11,399 nucleotides of DNA. Origin: CAMCXE01 sp041179125. Lineage in GTDB: Bacteria; Pseudomonadota; Gammaproteobacteria; Pseudomonadales; Cellvibrionaceae. The position numbers were made by a program, and so were the translations under genes. The notes beneath the pieces were generated by a model that worked only from the letters and a program-made list of their open reading frames with translations, ran no database searches and was not told the origin of the DNA. Shown here piece by piece: positions 1-8,038 of the stretch (position 1 is the first letter of the stretch; each line of letters begins with the position of its first letter). The stretch lies in assembly GCA_041179125.1 (NCBI GenBank), contig JBEGTZ010000149.1, positions 1 through 11,399 of the forward strand, in the 5' to 3' direction.

Positions 1-981
1 CGTGGACATTAAGGAGCCGAACACACCACCATTGGTGATGGTGAAGGTGCCACCGGTCATTTCTTCAATGCCCAGCTTGCCGTCGCGGGCGCGCAGGCCA
101 AAGTCGCGGATGCCGTTTTCAATGTCGGCAAGGCCCATGTGTTCGGTATTGCGCAACACAGGCACTACCAGGCCTTTCTCGGTGGATACCGCTACGCCGA
201 TGTCTTGGTAGCCGTGGTACACGATGTCGTTGCCGTCGATAGAGGCATTCACCGCAGGAATGCGGCGCAGGGCTTCAACAGCGGCTTTTACGAAGAAACT
301 CATAAAGCCTAAACGTGTGCCTTTGTGGGCTTTTTCAAACTGGTCTTTGTACTTGTTGCGCAGCGCCATTACCGGGCCCATGTTCACCTCGTTAAAGGTG
401 GTGAGCATGGCGGTGTTTTGTGAGGCTTCCAGCAAGCGCTCGGCGATGCGGGTGCGCAGGCGGGTCATGGGCACGCGTTTTTCCACACGATAACCTTCTG
501 CTACCACGCTGGCTACGGCGGCCGCTGGTGCTGATTTGGCCGGGGCGCTGGCGGGTTTGGCCGCTGCGGCAGCTACATCTTCTTTTAACACGCGGCCATC
601 TTTGCCGGAGCCTGCAATGGCTGCGGTATCCAGGCCTTTTTCGGCAGCAAGTTTTTTGGCGGCCGGGTTAACTGGGGCTGAGGCCGTGGCTGTGGGTGCT
701 GCGCTGGCGGCTGCAACAGGGGCTGCTGCTGGGGCGGCGCCTGCACCGGCCACAAAATAGGCGATTACTTCGTTGCTTAACACAACGTCGCCTTGGTTTT
801 TCAGGATTTCGCTGATGGTGCCGTCGGCGGGTGCGACAACTTCTAACACCACTTTATCGGTTTCGATATCAACGATCAGTTCATCGCGAGAAACGGCTTC
901 GCCGGGTTGTTTGTGCCAGGTGGCAATAGTGCCGTCTTGAACCGATTCAGGAAAAGTTGGCGCTTTAATTTCGATGGTCAT
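1..981 (-). CDS. sucB: 2-oxoglutarate dehydrogenase E2 component (dihydrolipoyl succinyltransferase), 5' part only
   Basis: E2 core of the cytoplasmic 2-oxoglutarate dehydrogenase complex; it transfers the succinyl group from its lipoyl arm to CoA. The window holds the first 327 codons; the family is usually about 400 residues, so the C-terminal part is missing, including the HHxxDG active-site motif. Visible in order: a lipoyl domain (about 1-77) with the DIETDKVVLEV motif and lipoylated Lys43; an Ala/Pro-rich swinging linker (about 78-105); a peripheral subunit-binding domain (about 106-138, NPAAKKLAAEKGLD through GSGKDGRVLKEDV); a second Ala-rich linker; and the catalytic domain from about 165 (RVPMTRLRTRIAERL), ending in NGGVFGSLMST at the edge. 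The ATG at 981 follows a GAAGGA Shine-Dalgarno about 9 nt upstream. It lies 39 bp downstream of sucA on the same strand, so it is very likely co-transcribed. No defect is visible. Confidence 0.97.
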   Translation of the reverse strand, partial: MTIEIKAPTFPESVQDGTIATWHKQPGEAVSRDELIVDIETDKVVLEVVAPADGTISEILKNQGDVVLSNEVIAYFVAGAGAAPAAAPVAAASAAPTATASAPVNPAAKKLAAEKGLDTAAIAGSGKDGRVLKEDVAAAAAKPASAPAKSAPAAAVASVVAEGYRVEKRVPMTRLRTRIAERLLEASQNTAMLTTFNEVNMGPVMALRNKYKDQFEKAHKGTRLGFMSFFVKAAVEALRRIPAVNASIDGNDIVYHGYQDIGVAVSTEKGLVVPVLRNTEHMGLADIENGIRDFGLRARDGKLGIEEMTGGTFTITNGGVFGSLMST

Positions 982-1020
982 CTAATAATGTCCTTCAGTT
1001 AAGGCTGCTTGCGGGTTGAT

Positions 1021-3861
1021 TTAAACGGACACTGAAAGAGCCGCGTTGATAAAGGCATTTTGTTCTTCTAAATGCAGGGACATATAGCCCGCTGCGGGTG
1101 CGGAGGAGGCGGCGCGCCCTACGTAACGCAGGGTAGCAGCCGGGTTAACCTCGGCCAAAGCATGAGTCATGTGGTGCTGGCTTGCAAACCAAGCCCCCTG
1201 ATTCATCGGCTCCTCTTGGCACCAAACCACATCATTAATATGTTTAAACGGTGCCAAAGCCTCTTTAAGTTCAATGGCTGGGAAGGGGTAAAGCTGTTCA
1301 ATGCGGATTAGGGCCACATGGTTCAGGTTGCGCTCCTCCCGCGCTTCGAGCAGGTGATAATAAACCTTACCGGAGCAAAAAATAACCCGCTGTACGGTTT
1401 CAGGTTTCAGCAGAGTTTCGCCGAGTACATTTTGGAACTGGCCGTTGGCTAGTTCTTCCAAGCTGGAGGTGGCAAGCTTATGACGCAAAATCCACTTGGG
1501 ACTCATGATGACCAGTGGGCGGCGCAAGGGGCGTATGGCCTGGCGGCGCAGGATATGGAACACCTGGGCCGGGGTTGTTGGAATACACACCTGAATATTG
1601 TGTTCGGCACACAGCTGCATAAAGCGCTCAAGGCGAGCGGAGGAGTGTTCCGGCCCCTGCCCTTCGTAGCCGTGCGGCAGCAACATGGTGATACCGCTTA
1701 AGCGACCCCACTTGTGTTCACCGCTGGTAATAAATTGGTCGATGACCACTTGTGCGCCGTTGGCAAAATCGCCGAACTGGGCTTCCCAAATCACCAAGGC
1801 GTTGGGGGCGGTGGTGGAATAGCCGTATTCAAACGCCAGTACGGCTTCTTCTGACAGGTAGGAATCAAAAATATCGAAGTTGGCTTTGCTGTCTTCTAAA
1901 TGCTGGATGGGCACGTAGATGTCGGCGGTTTTTTGGTTGTGTACCACGGCATGGCGGTGGGAGAAGGTACCACGACCTACGTCTTGGCCGGTCAGGCGCA
2001 CTTGGATGCCGGCTTGGATAATACTGCCGTAGGCTAATAATTCCGCCATGCCCCAGTTGATAGGCAGGGCACCAGCGGCCATTTTGGTGCGGTCTTCGTA
2101 GATTTTTTGCACTTGTTTTTGCACCAACACGCCATCGGGAATATGGGTGATGCGGTGGGCTAAATCCTGTAGTGCTTTTAAATCCATGCTGGTATCGGAC
2201 GGGGTTTTCCAGTCGTGACCCAGGTAGGGGCGCCAATCCACAAACAGGCTGGAATCCGGCTCTTTCACCAAGCCTTGAGCTACGTGCTCACCGCGATCCA
2301 AAGCGGCGCGGTATTGGGTGGTCAGCTCATCCGCCTCCCCCTTGGCCAGTACGCCTTGAGTTTCTAGCAGCTCAGCGTAAATGGCGCGGGTGGTTTTGAG
2401 GTTGCGAATGGCGTTGTACATCAAGGGCTGGGTAGCCGAGGGTTCGTCGGTTTCGTTGTGGCCGCGACGGCGGTAACACACTAGGTCGATGACCACATCG
2501 CGCTTAAATTCATTGCGGAAATCCATCGCCAGGTTGGTAACAAAAATCACTGCCTCTGGGTCGTCGCCATTAACGTGGAAAATCGGCGCTTCGATCATTT
2601 TGGCTACGTCGGTACAGTAGTCCGTGGAGCGGGCGTCTTCTTTGCGGCTAGTGGTAAAACCCACTTGGTTGTTGATGACCAAATGCATGGTGCCGCCGGT
2701 GCGGTAGGCGCGGGTTTGCGACATCTGGAAGGTTTCCATCACCACACCCTGGCCTGCAAAGGCGGCGTCGCCGTGAATGACTACAGGCACCACGGTGTGG
2801 CCTTTGGCGTCTTGGCGGCGATCTTGCCGCGCGCGCACGGAGCCTTCCACCACGGGCGATACGATCTCCAAGTGCGATGGGTTAAACGCCATCGCGATGT
2901 GCATTTCGCCGCCAGGGGTCATCACGTTGGAGCTAAAACCCTGGTGGTATTTCACGTCGCCGGAGGTGGTAACGAGTTTTTTGCCTTCAAACTCACCGAA
3001 TAAATCAGAGGAGCTTTTGCCGAAAATATTGATCAGCGTGTTCAAGCGGCCTCGGTGCGCCATGCCCAACACCATCTCTTTTGCGCCAAAGGAACCTGCG
3101 CGTTTGATCAGGGCGTCCAGCATTGGGATCAGGCTTTCGCCACCCTCTAAACCGAAGCGTTTGGTGCCGGGGTATTTGCTATCCAGGTGGCGCTCAAGGC
3201 CTTCGGCTGCGGTTAAGCGTTCAATTAAAGCGCGCTTGTCATCGGCACTGAGGCTGGCTTTGGCTCGGCTGGATTCCAAGCGGTTGAGCAGCCAGCGGCG
3301 CTCTTTGGAGCGGGTGATGTGCATCACTTCAGCGCCGATGGTGCTGCAATAGGTTTTTTCTAAATCATTGATGATGTCGCGCAAGCTGGCTTCGGCCTTG
3401 CCAAAGGCTAAGTCACCGGTTTGGAAGACTAAATCCAGGTCGTTGTTGGTTAAACCGTGGAATTGTAAATCCAGCTCTTCAATGTCACTGGCGCGTTTTT
3501 GCAGGCCTAATGGGTCGAGCTTGGCTTTTTTGTGGCCGCTCAAACGGTAGGCGTTGATCAGCTGCATCAGCTCAACTTGTTTGCGCTCGTGTTTAAGATC
3601 CACGGCGCCGGAGCCGGGCGCCACAATCGGGCGGGCGCGGTTTTTACCGAGCAATTCAAAATATTCGACGACTTCCGAGTGCGGCACATCGGTGCTGGCA
3701 CCGCTACCATTTTGTGGCAGCTTCTCAAAGTAGGTGCGCCATTCGGGCGTTACAGAGCCAGGATCGCGAAGAAACGATTCATATACTTCTTCAACATAAG
3801 CCGCGTTGCCGCCGCTGATATGGGAGGTGCCCCAAAGAAGCTCCATCAAATTGTTTTGCAT
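1021..3861 (-). CDS. sucA: 2-oxoglutarate dehydrogenase E1 component
   Basis: Thiamine-diphosphate-dependent decarboxylase of the 2-oxoglutarate dehydrogenase complex; it decarboxylates 2-oxoglutarate and succinylates the lipoyl arm of SucB. It has 946 residues against about 933 in E. coli. Visible: the N-terminal E2-binding segment (1-49, with AYVEEVYESFLRDPGSV); AHRGRLNTL with His269; NPSHLEIVSPVVEGSVRARQD near 328-347; the ThDP/Mg site GDAAFAGQG (364-372) followed by NNQVGFTT (397-404); RRRGHNETDEP (464-474); and the C-terminal transketolase-like half with LPHGYEGQGPEHSSARLERF. The ATG at 3861 is preceded by AGGTAGG with about 9 nt spacing and begins with the expected MxxxLWxTSxxSGxNAAYVE pattern. 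A 130-bp gap with a terminator-like hairpin separates it from sdhB, so it may be transcribed both by readthrough and from its own promoter; I see no convincing promoter in that gap. Confidence 0.98.
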   Translation of the reverse strand: MQNNLMELLWGTSHISGGNAAYVEEVYESFLRDPGSVTPEWRTYFEKLPQNGSGASTDVPHSEVVEYFELLGKNRARPIVAPGSGAVDLKHERKQVELMQLINAYRLSGHKKAKLDPLGLQKRASDIEELDLQFHGLTNNDLDLVFQTGDLAFGKAEASLRDIINDLEKTYCSTIGAEVMHITRSKERRWLLNRLESSRAKASLSADDKRALIERLTAAEGLERHLDSKYPGTKRFGLEGGESLIPMLDALIKRAGSFGAKEMVLGMAHRGRLNTLINIFGKSSSDLFGEFEGKKLVTTSGDVKYHQGFSSNVMTPGGEMHIAMAFNPSHLEIVSPVVEGSVRARQDRRQDAKGHTVVPVVIHGDAAFAGQGVVMETFQMSQTRAYRTGGTMHLVINNQVGFTTSRKEDARSTDYCTDVAKMIEAPIFHVNGDDPEAVIFVTNLAMDFRNEFKRDVVIDLVCYRRRGHNETDEPSATQPLMYNAIRNLKTTRAIYAELLETQGVLAKGEADELTTQYRAALDRGEHVAQGLVKEPDSSLFVDWRPYLGHDWKTPSDTSMDLKALQDLAHRITHIPDGVLVQKQVQKIYEDRTKMAAGALPINWGMAELLAYGSIIQAGIQVRLTGQDVGRGTFSHRHAVVHNQKTADIYVPIQHLEDSKANFDIFDSYLSEEAVLAFEYGYSTTAPNALVIWEAQFGDFANGAQVVIDQFITSGEHKWGRLSGITMLLPHGYEGQGPEHSSARLERFMQLCAEHNIQVCIPTTPAQVFHILRRQAIRPLRRPLVIMSPKWILRHKLATSSLEELANGQFQNVLGETLLKPETVQRVIFCSGKVYYHLLEAREERNLNHVALIRIEQLYPFPAIELKEALAPFKHINDVVWCQEEPMNQGAWFASQHHMTHALAEVNPAATLRYVGRAASSAPAAGYMSLHLEEQNAFINAALSVSV

Positions 3862-3939
3862 GATGCCAACCTACCTTTTTGACCCGCCGCCTGCGCCGAG
3901 CCTGTTGCCATTAAACGATAAACCCCACAGGGTTCACTC

Positions 3940-3964
3940 AAATAAAGCCCCGCAATAGCGGGGC
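3940..3964 (-). terminator. Terminator-like hairpin between sdhB and sucA
   Basis: On the minus strand, 28 bases after the sdhB stop, GCCCCGC-TATT-GCGGGGC (3964 down to 3947) forms a perfect 7-bp GC-rich stem with a 4-nt loop. It is followed by TTTATTT (3946-3940), an interrupted U tract. This fits a Rho-independent terminator of moderate strength or an attenuator that lowers sucAB expression relative to sdhCDAB. A second small hairpin, AACCC-TGTG-GGGTT (3934-3921), lies just downstream. The rest of the 130-bp gap (3862-3991) shows no gene. Confidence 0.6.
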
Positions 3965-3991
3965 AAGGTTTATTCCGAAACTAGAACACAC

Positions 3992-4696
3992 TTAGGTCGC
4001 TCGGCTCAACAGCATCGAACGGATATGACCTATGGCTTTAGTGGGGTTAAGCCCTTTGGGGCACACCGCCACACAGTTTTGAATGCCGTGGCAGCGGAAC
4101 ACGCTGAACGGGTCATCCAGCTTACCCAAGCGATGCGCCGCTGCGGTGTCACGGCTATCGGCTAAAAAGCGATAGGCCTGTAATAAACCGGCTGGGCCAA
4201 TAAACTTATCCGGGTTCCACCAAAACGATGGGCAGCTAGTGGAGCAGCAGGCGCACAGAATACATTCGTACAAACCATCCAACTTCTCGCGTTCTTGCGG
4301 CGTTTGCAGGCGCTCGATGGCCGGTGCTGGGTTGTGGTTTTGCAAATAAGGCTCGATTTTGCGGTATTGCTCGTAGAACTGGCTCATGTCGATTACTAGG
4401 TCGCGAATCACTGGCAAGCCAGGCAGCGGGCGCAACACCAACGTGTTGTTTTTCACGCAGGCGGACAGCGGCGTAACACAGGCCAGGCCGTTTTTGCCGG
4501 AGATATTCATGCCGTCGGAGCCGCACACGCCTTCACGGCAAGAGCGACGATAAGCGAGGGTTTCATCCTGGCCTTTTAACAGTTCAAGCACGTCCAACAC
4601 CATTAAGTCTTTGCCGCCGGTGTCCACCTCATAGGTTTTCATATAAGGCTTGGCGTCGGTCTCCGGGTTGTAGCGATACACTTCTACTTTCAACAT
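3992..4696 (-). CDS. sdhB: Succinate dehydrogenase iron-sulfur subunit
   Basis: Iron-sulfur subunit of complex II; it carries electrons from the SdhA flavin through three clusters to ubiquinone at the SdhCD membrane anchor. It has 234 residues (E. coli 238). [2Fe-2S] ligands: Cys53, Cys58, Asp61 and Cys73, with the Asp replacing the usual third Cys exactly as in E. coli. Ligands of the [4Fe-4S] and [3Fe-4S] clusters: Cys145, Cys148, Cys151, Cys155, Cys202, Cys208 and Cys212, in the motifs CILCACCSTSCPSFWW and CHGIQNCVAVCPKG. The ATG at 4696 is supported by MLKVEVYRYNPETD, which aligns with the family N-terminus, and by AGGTGAT with suitable spacing. It lies 37 bp after sdhA. Its initiation region is tandemly duplicated (see the repeat at 4688-4727), which is unusual. 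Confidence 0.98.
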   Translation of the reverse strand: MLKVEVYRYNPETDAKPYMKTYEVDTGGKDLMVLDVLELLKGQDETLAYRRSCREGVCGSDGMNISGKNGLACVTPLSACVKNNTLVLRPLPGLPVIRDLVIDMSQFYEQYRKIEPYLQNHNPAPAIERLQTPQEREKLDGLYECILCACCSTSCPSFWWNPDKFIGPAGLLQAYRFLADSRDTAAAHRLGKLDDPFSVFRCHGIQNCVAVCPKGLNPTKAIGHIRSMLLSRAT

Positions 4697-4727
4697 ACAA
4701 TCACCTGTTTCAACATACAGTCACCTG
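4688..4727 (-). repeat. 20-bp tandem duplication of the sdhB ribosome-binding site and start codon
   Basis: Two contiguous 20-bp units (4688-4707 and 4708-4727) differ at one base. On the minus strand each reads CAGGTGA(C/T)TGTATGTTGAAA, so each holds a Shine-Dalgarno (AGGTGA), an ATG and codons TTG AAA. The proximal ATG (4696) starts sdhB. The distal ATG (4716) is in another frame, because 20 is not a multiple of 3. It opens an 8-codon frame, MLKQVIVC, which stops at TGA (4692-4690), overlapping sdhB codons 2 and 3. The distal copy begins 17 nt after the sdhA stop codon. The effect on translation is unknown; stop/start coupling into sdhB is possible. Confidence 0.95.
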
Positions 4728-4733
4728 GCCCGA

Positions 4734-6506
4734 TTAATAAGTGCGGATTTTGGGTTCGAAGGCTTCAACAGTCTTCGGCGCGAAGTTAACGGCGCGCTTA
4801 GCCACTCGCTTGTCTGTTGGGAAGTAAATGGAGTGGCACAGCCAGTTGGTGTCATCGCGCTCTTCAAAGTCTTCGCGGGCATGGGCGCCACGGGATTCTT
4901 TGCGCTCTTCCGCTGCAATGGCCGTAGCTTCAGCCACTTCAAACAGGTTTTGCACTTCCAAGGCTTCAATGCGTGCAGTGTTAAAGGCTTGGCTTTTATC
5001 GCTTAGGCCGATTTGTTCAATGCGCAAGCGCAACGCAGCCAGCTGTTCGATGCCTTTTTGCATAAACTCACCTGTGCGGAATACACCGAAAAAGTTTTGC
5101 ATGATGGTTTGTAATTCTTTGCGCAGAACCGTGGCGGATTCGCCGCCCGTGCTGGCATTCAAGCGGTTTAAACGGCTCATGGCCTGGTCGAGATCCGCAG
5201 GGCTGGCATCGCGCAGCTCAATGCCTTCACGCAGGGCTTTTTCAATGAAGATGCCGGAAGCGCGGCCAAATACCACTAAATCCAACAGAGAGTTGCCGCC
5301 TAAACGGTTAGCGCCGTGAACCGACACGCAGGCCACTTCACCGCAAGCGTATAGGCCGGGGATGATCACATCGCGGCCATTGGCGTCGATGGATAAGGCT
5401 TGGCCGTGAACGTTCGTCGGCACACCGCCCATCATGTAATGGCAAGTGGGCACCACGGGGATAGGCTCTTTAACCGGATCCGCGTGGGCGAAGGTGCGGG
5501 AAAGCTCCAAAATACCGGGCAACTTGGCGTTGAGCGCTTCTTCACCCAGGTGATCAAGCTTGAGCATAACGTGGTCGCCATTGGGGCCGCAGCCACGGCC
5601 TTCAATAATTTCACGCACCATAGAACGGGCGACCACATCGCGGCCCGCTAAGTCTTTGGCGTTGGGCGCATAGCGCTCCATAAATCGCTCGCCGTCTTTA
5701 TTCACCAAAAAGCCGCCTTCACCCCGGCAGCCTTCCGTCACTAACACACCCGCGCCAGCAATACCGGTGGGGTGGAACTGCCACATTTCGATGTCCTGTA
5801 CCGGGAAGCCTGCACGCAGCGCCATGCCAATCCCGTCACCGGTGTTGATATGGGCGTTAGTGGTTGAGGCATAAATGCGCCCGGCACCGCCGGTGGCGAG
5901 TACTGTGGCCTTGGAGCGGATATAAACGGTTTCACCGTCTTCCATGTTAATAGCGATTACACCCACTACCGCGCCATCTTGGTTTTTCACCAAATCAACC
6001 GCGAACCACTCGTTCAAAAACACCGTATTGGCTTTGATGTTTTGCTGGTAGAGGGTGTGTAAAAGAGCGTGACCGGTGCGGTCTGCCGCAGCGCAGGTGC
6101 GCGCCGCCTGGCCGCCCTTGCCGAAATCTTTGGATTGGCCGCCAAAAGGACGCTGGTAAATGCGGCCTTTTTCGGTGCGGGAAAAAGGTAAACCCATGTG
6201 TTCCAGTTCAAACACGGCCTCAGGGCCTACGGAACACATGTATTCGATGGCGTCTTGGTCGCCGATGTAGTCCGACCCCTTCACGGTGTCATACATGTGC
6301 CAGCGCCAATCATCATTTGGGTCGTCACTGGCGATGGCACAGGTGATACCGCCCTGGGCGGATACGGTGTGCGAGCGGGTAGGAAATACCTTAGTGACCA
6401 CAGCGGTTTTAAACCCCGACTGTGCCATTTGCAGCGCAGCGCGCATACCGGCGCCGCCGCCGCCAATTACAATCCCGTCAAAACTCATGGTACGAAGCGT
6501 AGCCAT
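4734..6506 (-). CDS. sdhA: Succinate dehydrogenase flavoprotein subunit
   Basis: Catalytic subunit of complex II; it oxidises succinate to fumarate using covalently bound FAD on the cytoplasmic face of the inner membrane. It has 590 residues (E. coli 588). Visible: the dinucleotide-binding GGGGAG (15-20); FPTRSHTVSAQGG with His46, the expected covalent FAD attachment site; HPTG with His245; the catalytic Arg289 in DLAGRDVV; His356 in HYMMGG; and Arg401 in ANRLGGNSLLD. These correspond to E. coli His45, His242, Arg286, His354 and Arg399. The C-terminus KESRGAHAREDF through NFAPKTVEAFEPKIRTY is typical. The ATG at 6506 matches the pseudomonad-type N-terminus; an internal ATG at codon 7 is less likely. 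Only 3 bp separate it from the sdhD stop and no good Shine-Dalgarno is visible, so translation is probably coupled to sdhD. Confidence 0.98.
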   Translation of the reverse strand: MATLRTMSFDGIVIGGGGAGMRAALQMAQSGFKTAVVTKVFPTRSHTVSAQGGITCAIASDDPNDDWRWHMYDTVKGSDYIGDQDAIEYMCSVGPEAVFELEHMGLPFSRTEKGRIYQRPFGGQSKDFGKGGQAARTCAAADRTGHALLHTLYQQNIKANTVFLNEWFAVDLVKNQDGAVVGVIAINMEDGETVYIRSKATVLATGGAGRIYASTTNAHINTGDGIGMALRAGFPVQDIEMWQFHPTGIAGAGVLVTEGCRGEGGFLVNKDGERFMERYAPNAKDLAGRDVVARSMVREIIEGRGCGPNGDHVMLKLDHLGEEALNAKLPGILELSRTFAHADPVKEPIPVVPTCHYMMGGVPTNVHGQALSIDANGRDVIIPGLYACGEVACVSVHGANRLGGNSLLDLVVFGRASGIFIEKALREGIELRDASPADLDQAMSRLNRLNASTGGESATVLRKELQTIMQNFFGVFRTGEFMQKGIEQLAALRLRIEQIGLSDKSQAFNTARIEALEVQNLFEVAEATAIAAEERKESRGAHAREDFEERDDTNWLCHSIYFPTDKRVAKRAVNFAPKTVEAFEPKIRTY

Positions 6507-6509
6507 CTC

Positions 6510-6878
6510 TTATTTACCCCACAAAATCTGAATGCCCCAGGCCACATAGGCGAAGGTGATAATGGCGTAAGTCGCCAGAATAAACATACGTAAAGGCAGT
6601 GCTTTACAGCCTAAAACGCGCTCGGTGAGGTAGTCGGTAATCACAGCCCAAAGGCCTATCCAGCCATGCGCAGCTACGGATAACAAAGCCAACAGGGTGA
6701 AGATACGCACTGCGGTGCAGCTGAACAAAGCGTGCCAGGTGGCGTAATCCAGGCCTGGGTTTAACATCAAAAAACCAACAATAAATACGGTGTAGCCCGC
6801 CAGAATCACAGCGCTAAAACGCTGCACGATCCAATCGCTAACCCCACTGCGGCCAAAACTTGTCGCTGCCCTTACCAT
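6510..6878 (-). CDS. sdhD: Succinate dehydrogenase membrane anchor subunit (cytochrome b556 partner)
   Basis: Small membrane anchor of complex II; with SdhC it binds haem b and ubiquinone. With the ATG at 6878 it has 122 residues and three hydrophobic helices (about 22-40, 56-78, 96-118). His71 in AAHGWIGLW falls at the same number as the E. coli haem ligand His71, and Asp82-Tyr83 match E. coli residues at the quinone site. This agreement favours 6878 over an in-frame TTG at 6884. The start overlaps the end of sdhC by 7 bp (ATGGTAA), so the two are almost certainly translationally coupled. The C-terminus VAWGIQILWGK is typical of the pseudomonad form. Confidence 0.95.
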   Translation of the reverse strand: MVRAATSFGRSGVSDWIVQRFSAVILAGYTVFIVGFLMLNPGLDYATWHALFSCTAVRIFTLLALLSVAAHGWIGLWAVITDYLTERVLGCKALPLRMFILATYAIITFAYVAWGIQILWGK

Positions 6879-7246
6879 AACCAAACCCCCAAACCTGCTA
6901 TCAATAAAGTGGCAATCACCAACACCAGCTTGGCGCCCCTGCGGCCACCTTCCAGTGTTTCACCTATCCCCATATCCATAATTAAATGGCGAATACCGGC
7001 CACCAGGTGATAAGCCAGGGCAGAGAGAATCCCCCAAATCACTATTTTGGCGCCTATAGAGGTAAAACATTTTTGAACGGATGCGAAATCCTCGGCGGAT
7101 TTCAGTGTGGCCTGCAAAAGCCAGATTAGGGCGAGCACTCCCACCAGCATCACCACACCACTTAAGCGATGCAGAATGGATACATAACCGGTCACAGGGA
7201 GCGTGATGGTTGATAAATCTAAGTTAACTGGCCTGTTTTTATTCAC
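6872..7246 (-). CDS. sdhC: Succinate dehydrogenase cytochrome b556 subunit
   Basis: Large membrane anchor of complex II. It has 124 residues (E. coli 129) and three hydrophobic helices (about 29-48, 66-85, 105-124). The signature NRPVNLDL near the N-terminus, SILHRLSG with Ser23 and Arg27 (the E. coli Ser27/Arg31 ubiquinone site), and YHLVAGIRHLIMD with His80 (the E. coli haem ligand His84) are present. The start is GTG at 7246: an in-frame TAG lies a few codons upstream and the next internal ATG is at codon 33. A weak TATAGGTA Shine-Dalgarno lies about 10 nt upstream. It is the first gene of the sdhCDAB(-sucAB) cluster and overlaps sdhD by 7 bp. Confidence 0.95.
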   Translation of the reverse strand: MNKNRPVNLDLSTITLPVTGYVSILHRLSGVVMLVGVLALIWLLQATLKSAEDFASVQKCFTSIGAKIVIWGILSALAYHLVAGIRHLIMDMGIGETLEGGRRGAKLVLVIATLLIAGLGVWLW

Positions 7247-7626
7247 AGTTTTTTTACCTATATAAGGACTTATTTAAATGGACTTACTTATATGGACGCT
7301 TCAATTTTGTAAGGATTTTCTTCAAGTGCTTGGGGTAATAACTTCAACTCACCACGGCCGCGCACTGCAAAACACATTCACCAGCGTACCGCTTGGCCCG
7401 GCAACACATACACCGCAGCTCAGTTTAACGGTTTTAAGCCTAGCCGGTTTTGCCCACTATCAAAGCACTTTTCACCCGTTCGGCTTGAAAAATGCGCAAT
7501 AAACATCAATAACCGCGCTGTGTATCCCCCAGCGGAGACGCTTAAAAAACCGCGCACCGTTGCCGGTCAATTCAAACCTGCACACCGGTTAAAAATGCAC
7601 GACGTACAGCCACAAAAACGGCGCGG

Positions 7627-7655
7627 ATTATAGATACGCATAGCCAAAAACACAA
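7627..7655 (-). promoter_or_regulatory. Candidate sigma-70 promoter for sdhCDAB
   Basis: On the minus strand, TTGTGT (7655-7650) and a perfect TATAAT (7632-7627) are separated by 17 bp. Transcription would start near 7620 and leave a leader of about 370 nt before the sdhC GTG, which is long. This is the best-scoring minus-strand -10 I found by eye in the region; a promoter nearer the gene is not excluded. Confidence 0.45.
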
Positions 7656-8009
7656 ACGAACATTTGCGCCAAAACCCTTTATTTCTCAGGGCTTGCACGC
7701 CAAAACGCACCGACTTTGGGAGTTTTAGCAAAAACCGCACCTTCATTGCGCAAAAATGAATCGCGGCTAGACTCAAGACAGATTTAACAGGGTTTTATCT
7801 ATTCTTCGCTTCCTTGATTTGGTGCTTTTTCTCTATACTCGCCAAACGATTAACCAGCGGGATATAAAGTGCCCAGGCGGTAATGCCGCAAACAATACGC
7901 TAGGCCTGAGCTATCTGACCGGTTAACAAACACAAAAAGTCAATAAAAATTACCCGGCGCTTGTTAAATGACCCCTGTTAACACGTATCGGCTTATTTAC
8001 TGCTAGATA

Positions 8010-8038
8010 TTAAACCACCCCGCAAGGCGGCCTATAAT
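8010..8038 (+). promoter_or_regulatory. Candidate sigma-70 promoter for gltA
   Basis: A perfect TATAAT (8033-8038) sits 17 bp after a weak -35, TTAAAC (8010-8015). The start would be near 8045, giving a leader of about 47 nt to the gltA ATG. A poor -35 with a perfect -10 suggests dependence on an activator. Confidence 0.55.

Noticed and set aside
2777..3352. Plus-strand open frame of 191 codons inside sucA
   Set aside because: It is antisense to a fully conserved sucA and resembles no known protein; a shadow of the GC-rich coding strand.
6879..6884. TTG start for sdhD two codons upstream of the ATG
   Set aside because: The ATG at 6878 gives His71 and Asp82-Tyr83 at the same numbers as E. 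coli SdhD and an ordinary 7-bp overlap with sdhC.
7278..7502. Plus-strand open frame of 74 codons in the sdhC-gltA gap, with an AAGGA 9 nt before its ATG
   Set aside because: The protein matches no family I recognise, has no clear domain or signal, and runs antisense to the sdhC leader. The Shine-Dalgarno-like word alone is weak evidence.
7567..7776. Minus-strand open frame of 69 codons in the same gap
   Set aside because: It spans the candidate sdh promoter, and its Phe/Arg/Cys-rich composition is unlike a real protein; probably chance.
7584..7926. ACCGGTTAA repeated at 7584-7592 and 7918-7926
   Set aside because: About one exact 9-mer pair is expected by chance in a region of this length, and neither copy is well placed relative to a promoter.
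7918..7981. GTTAAC/TGTTAA words in the gltA upstream region as ArcA-type sites
   Set aside because: TGTTAA at 7962 and 7976 are 14 bp apart rather than the spacing expected for ArcA direct repeats, and such words are common in AT-rich intergenic DNA.
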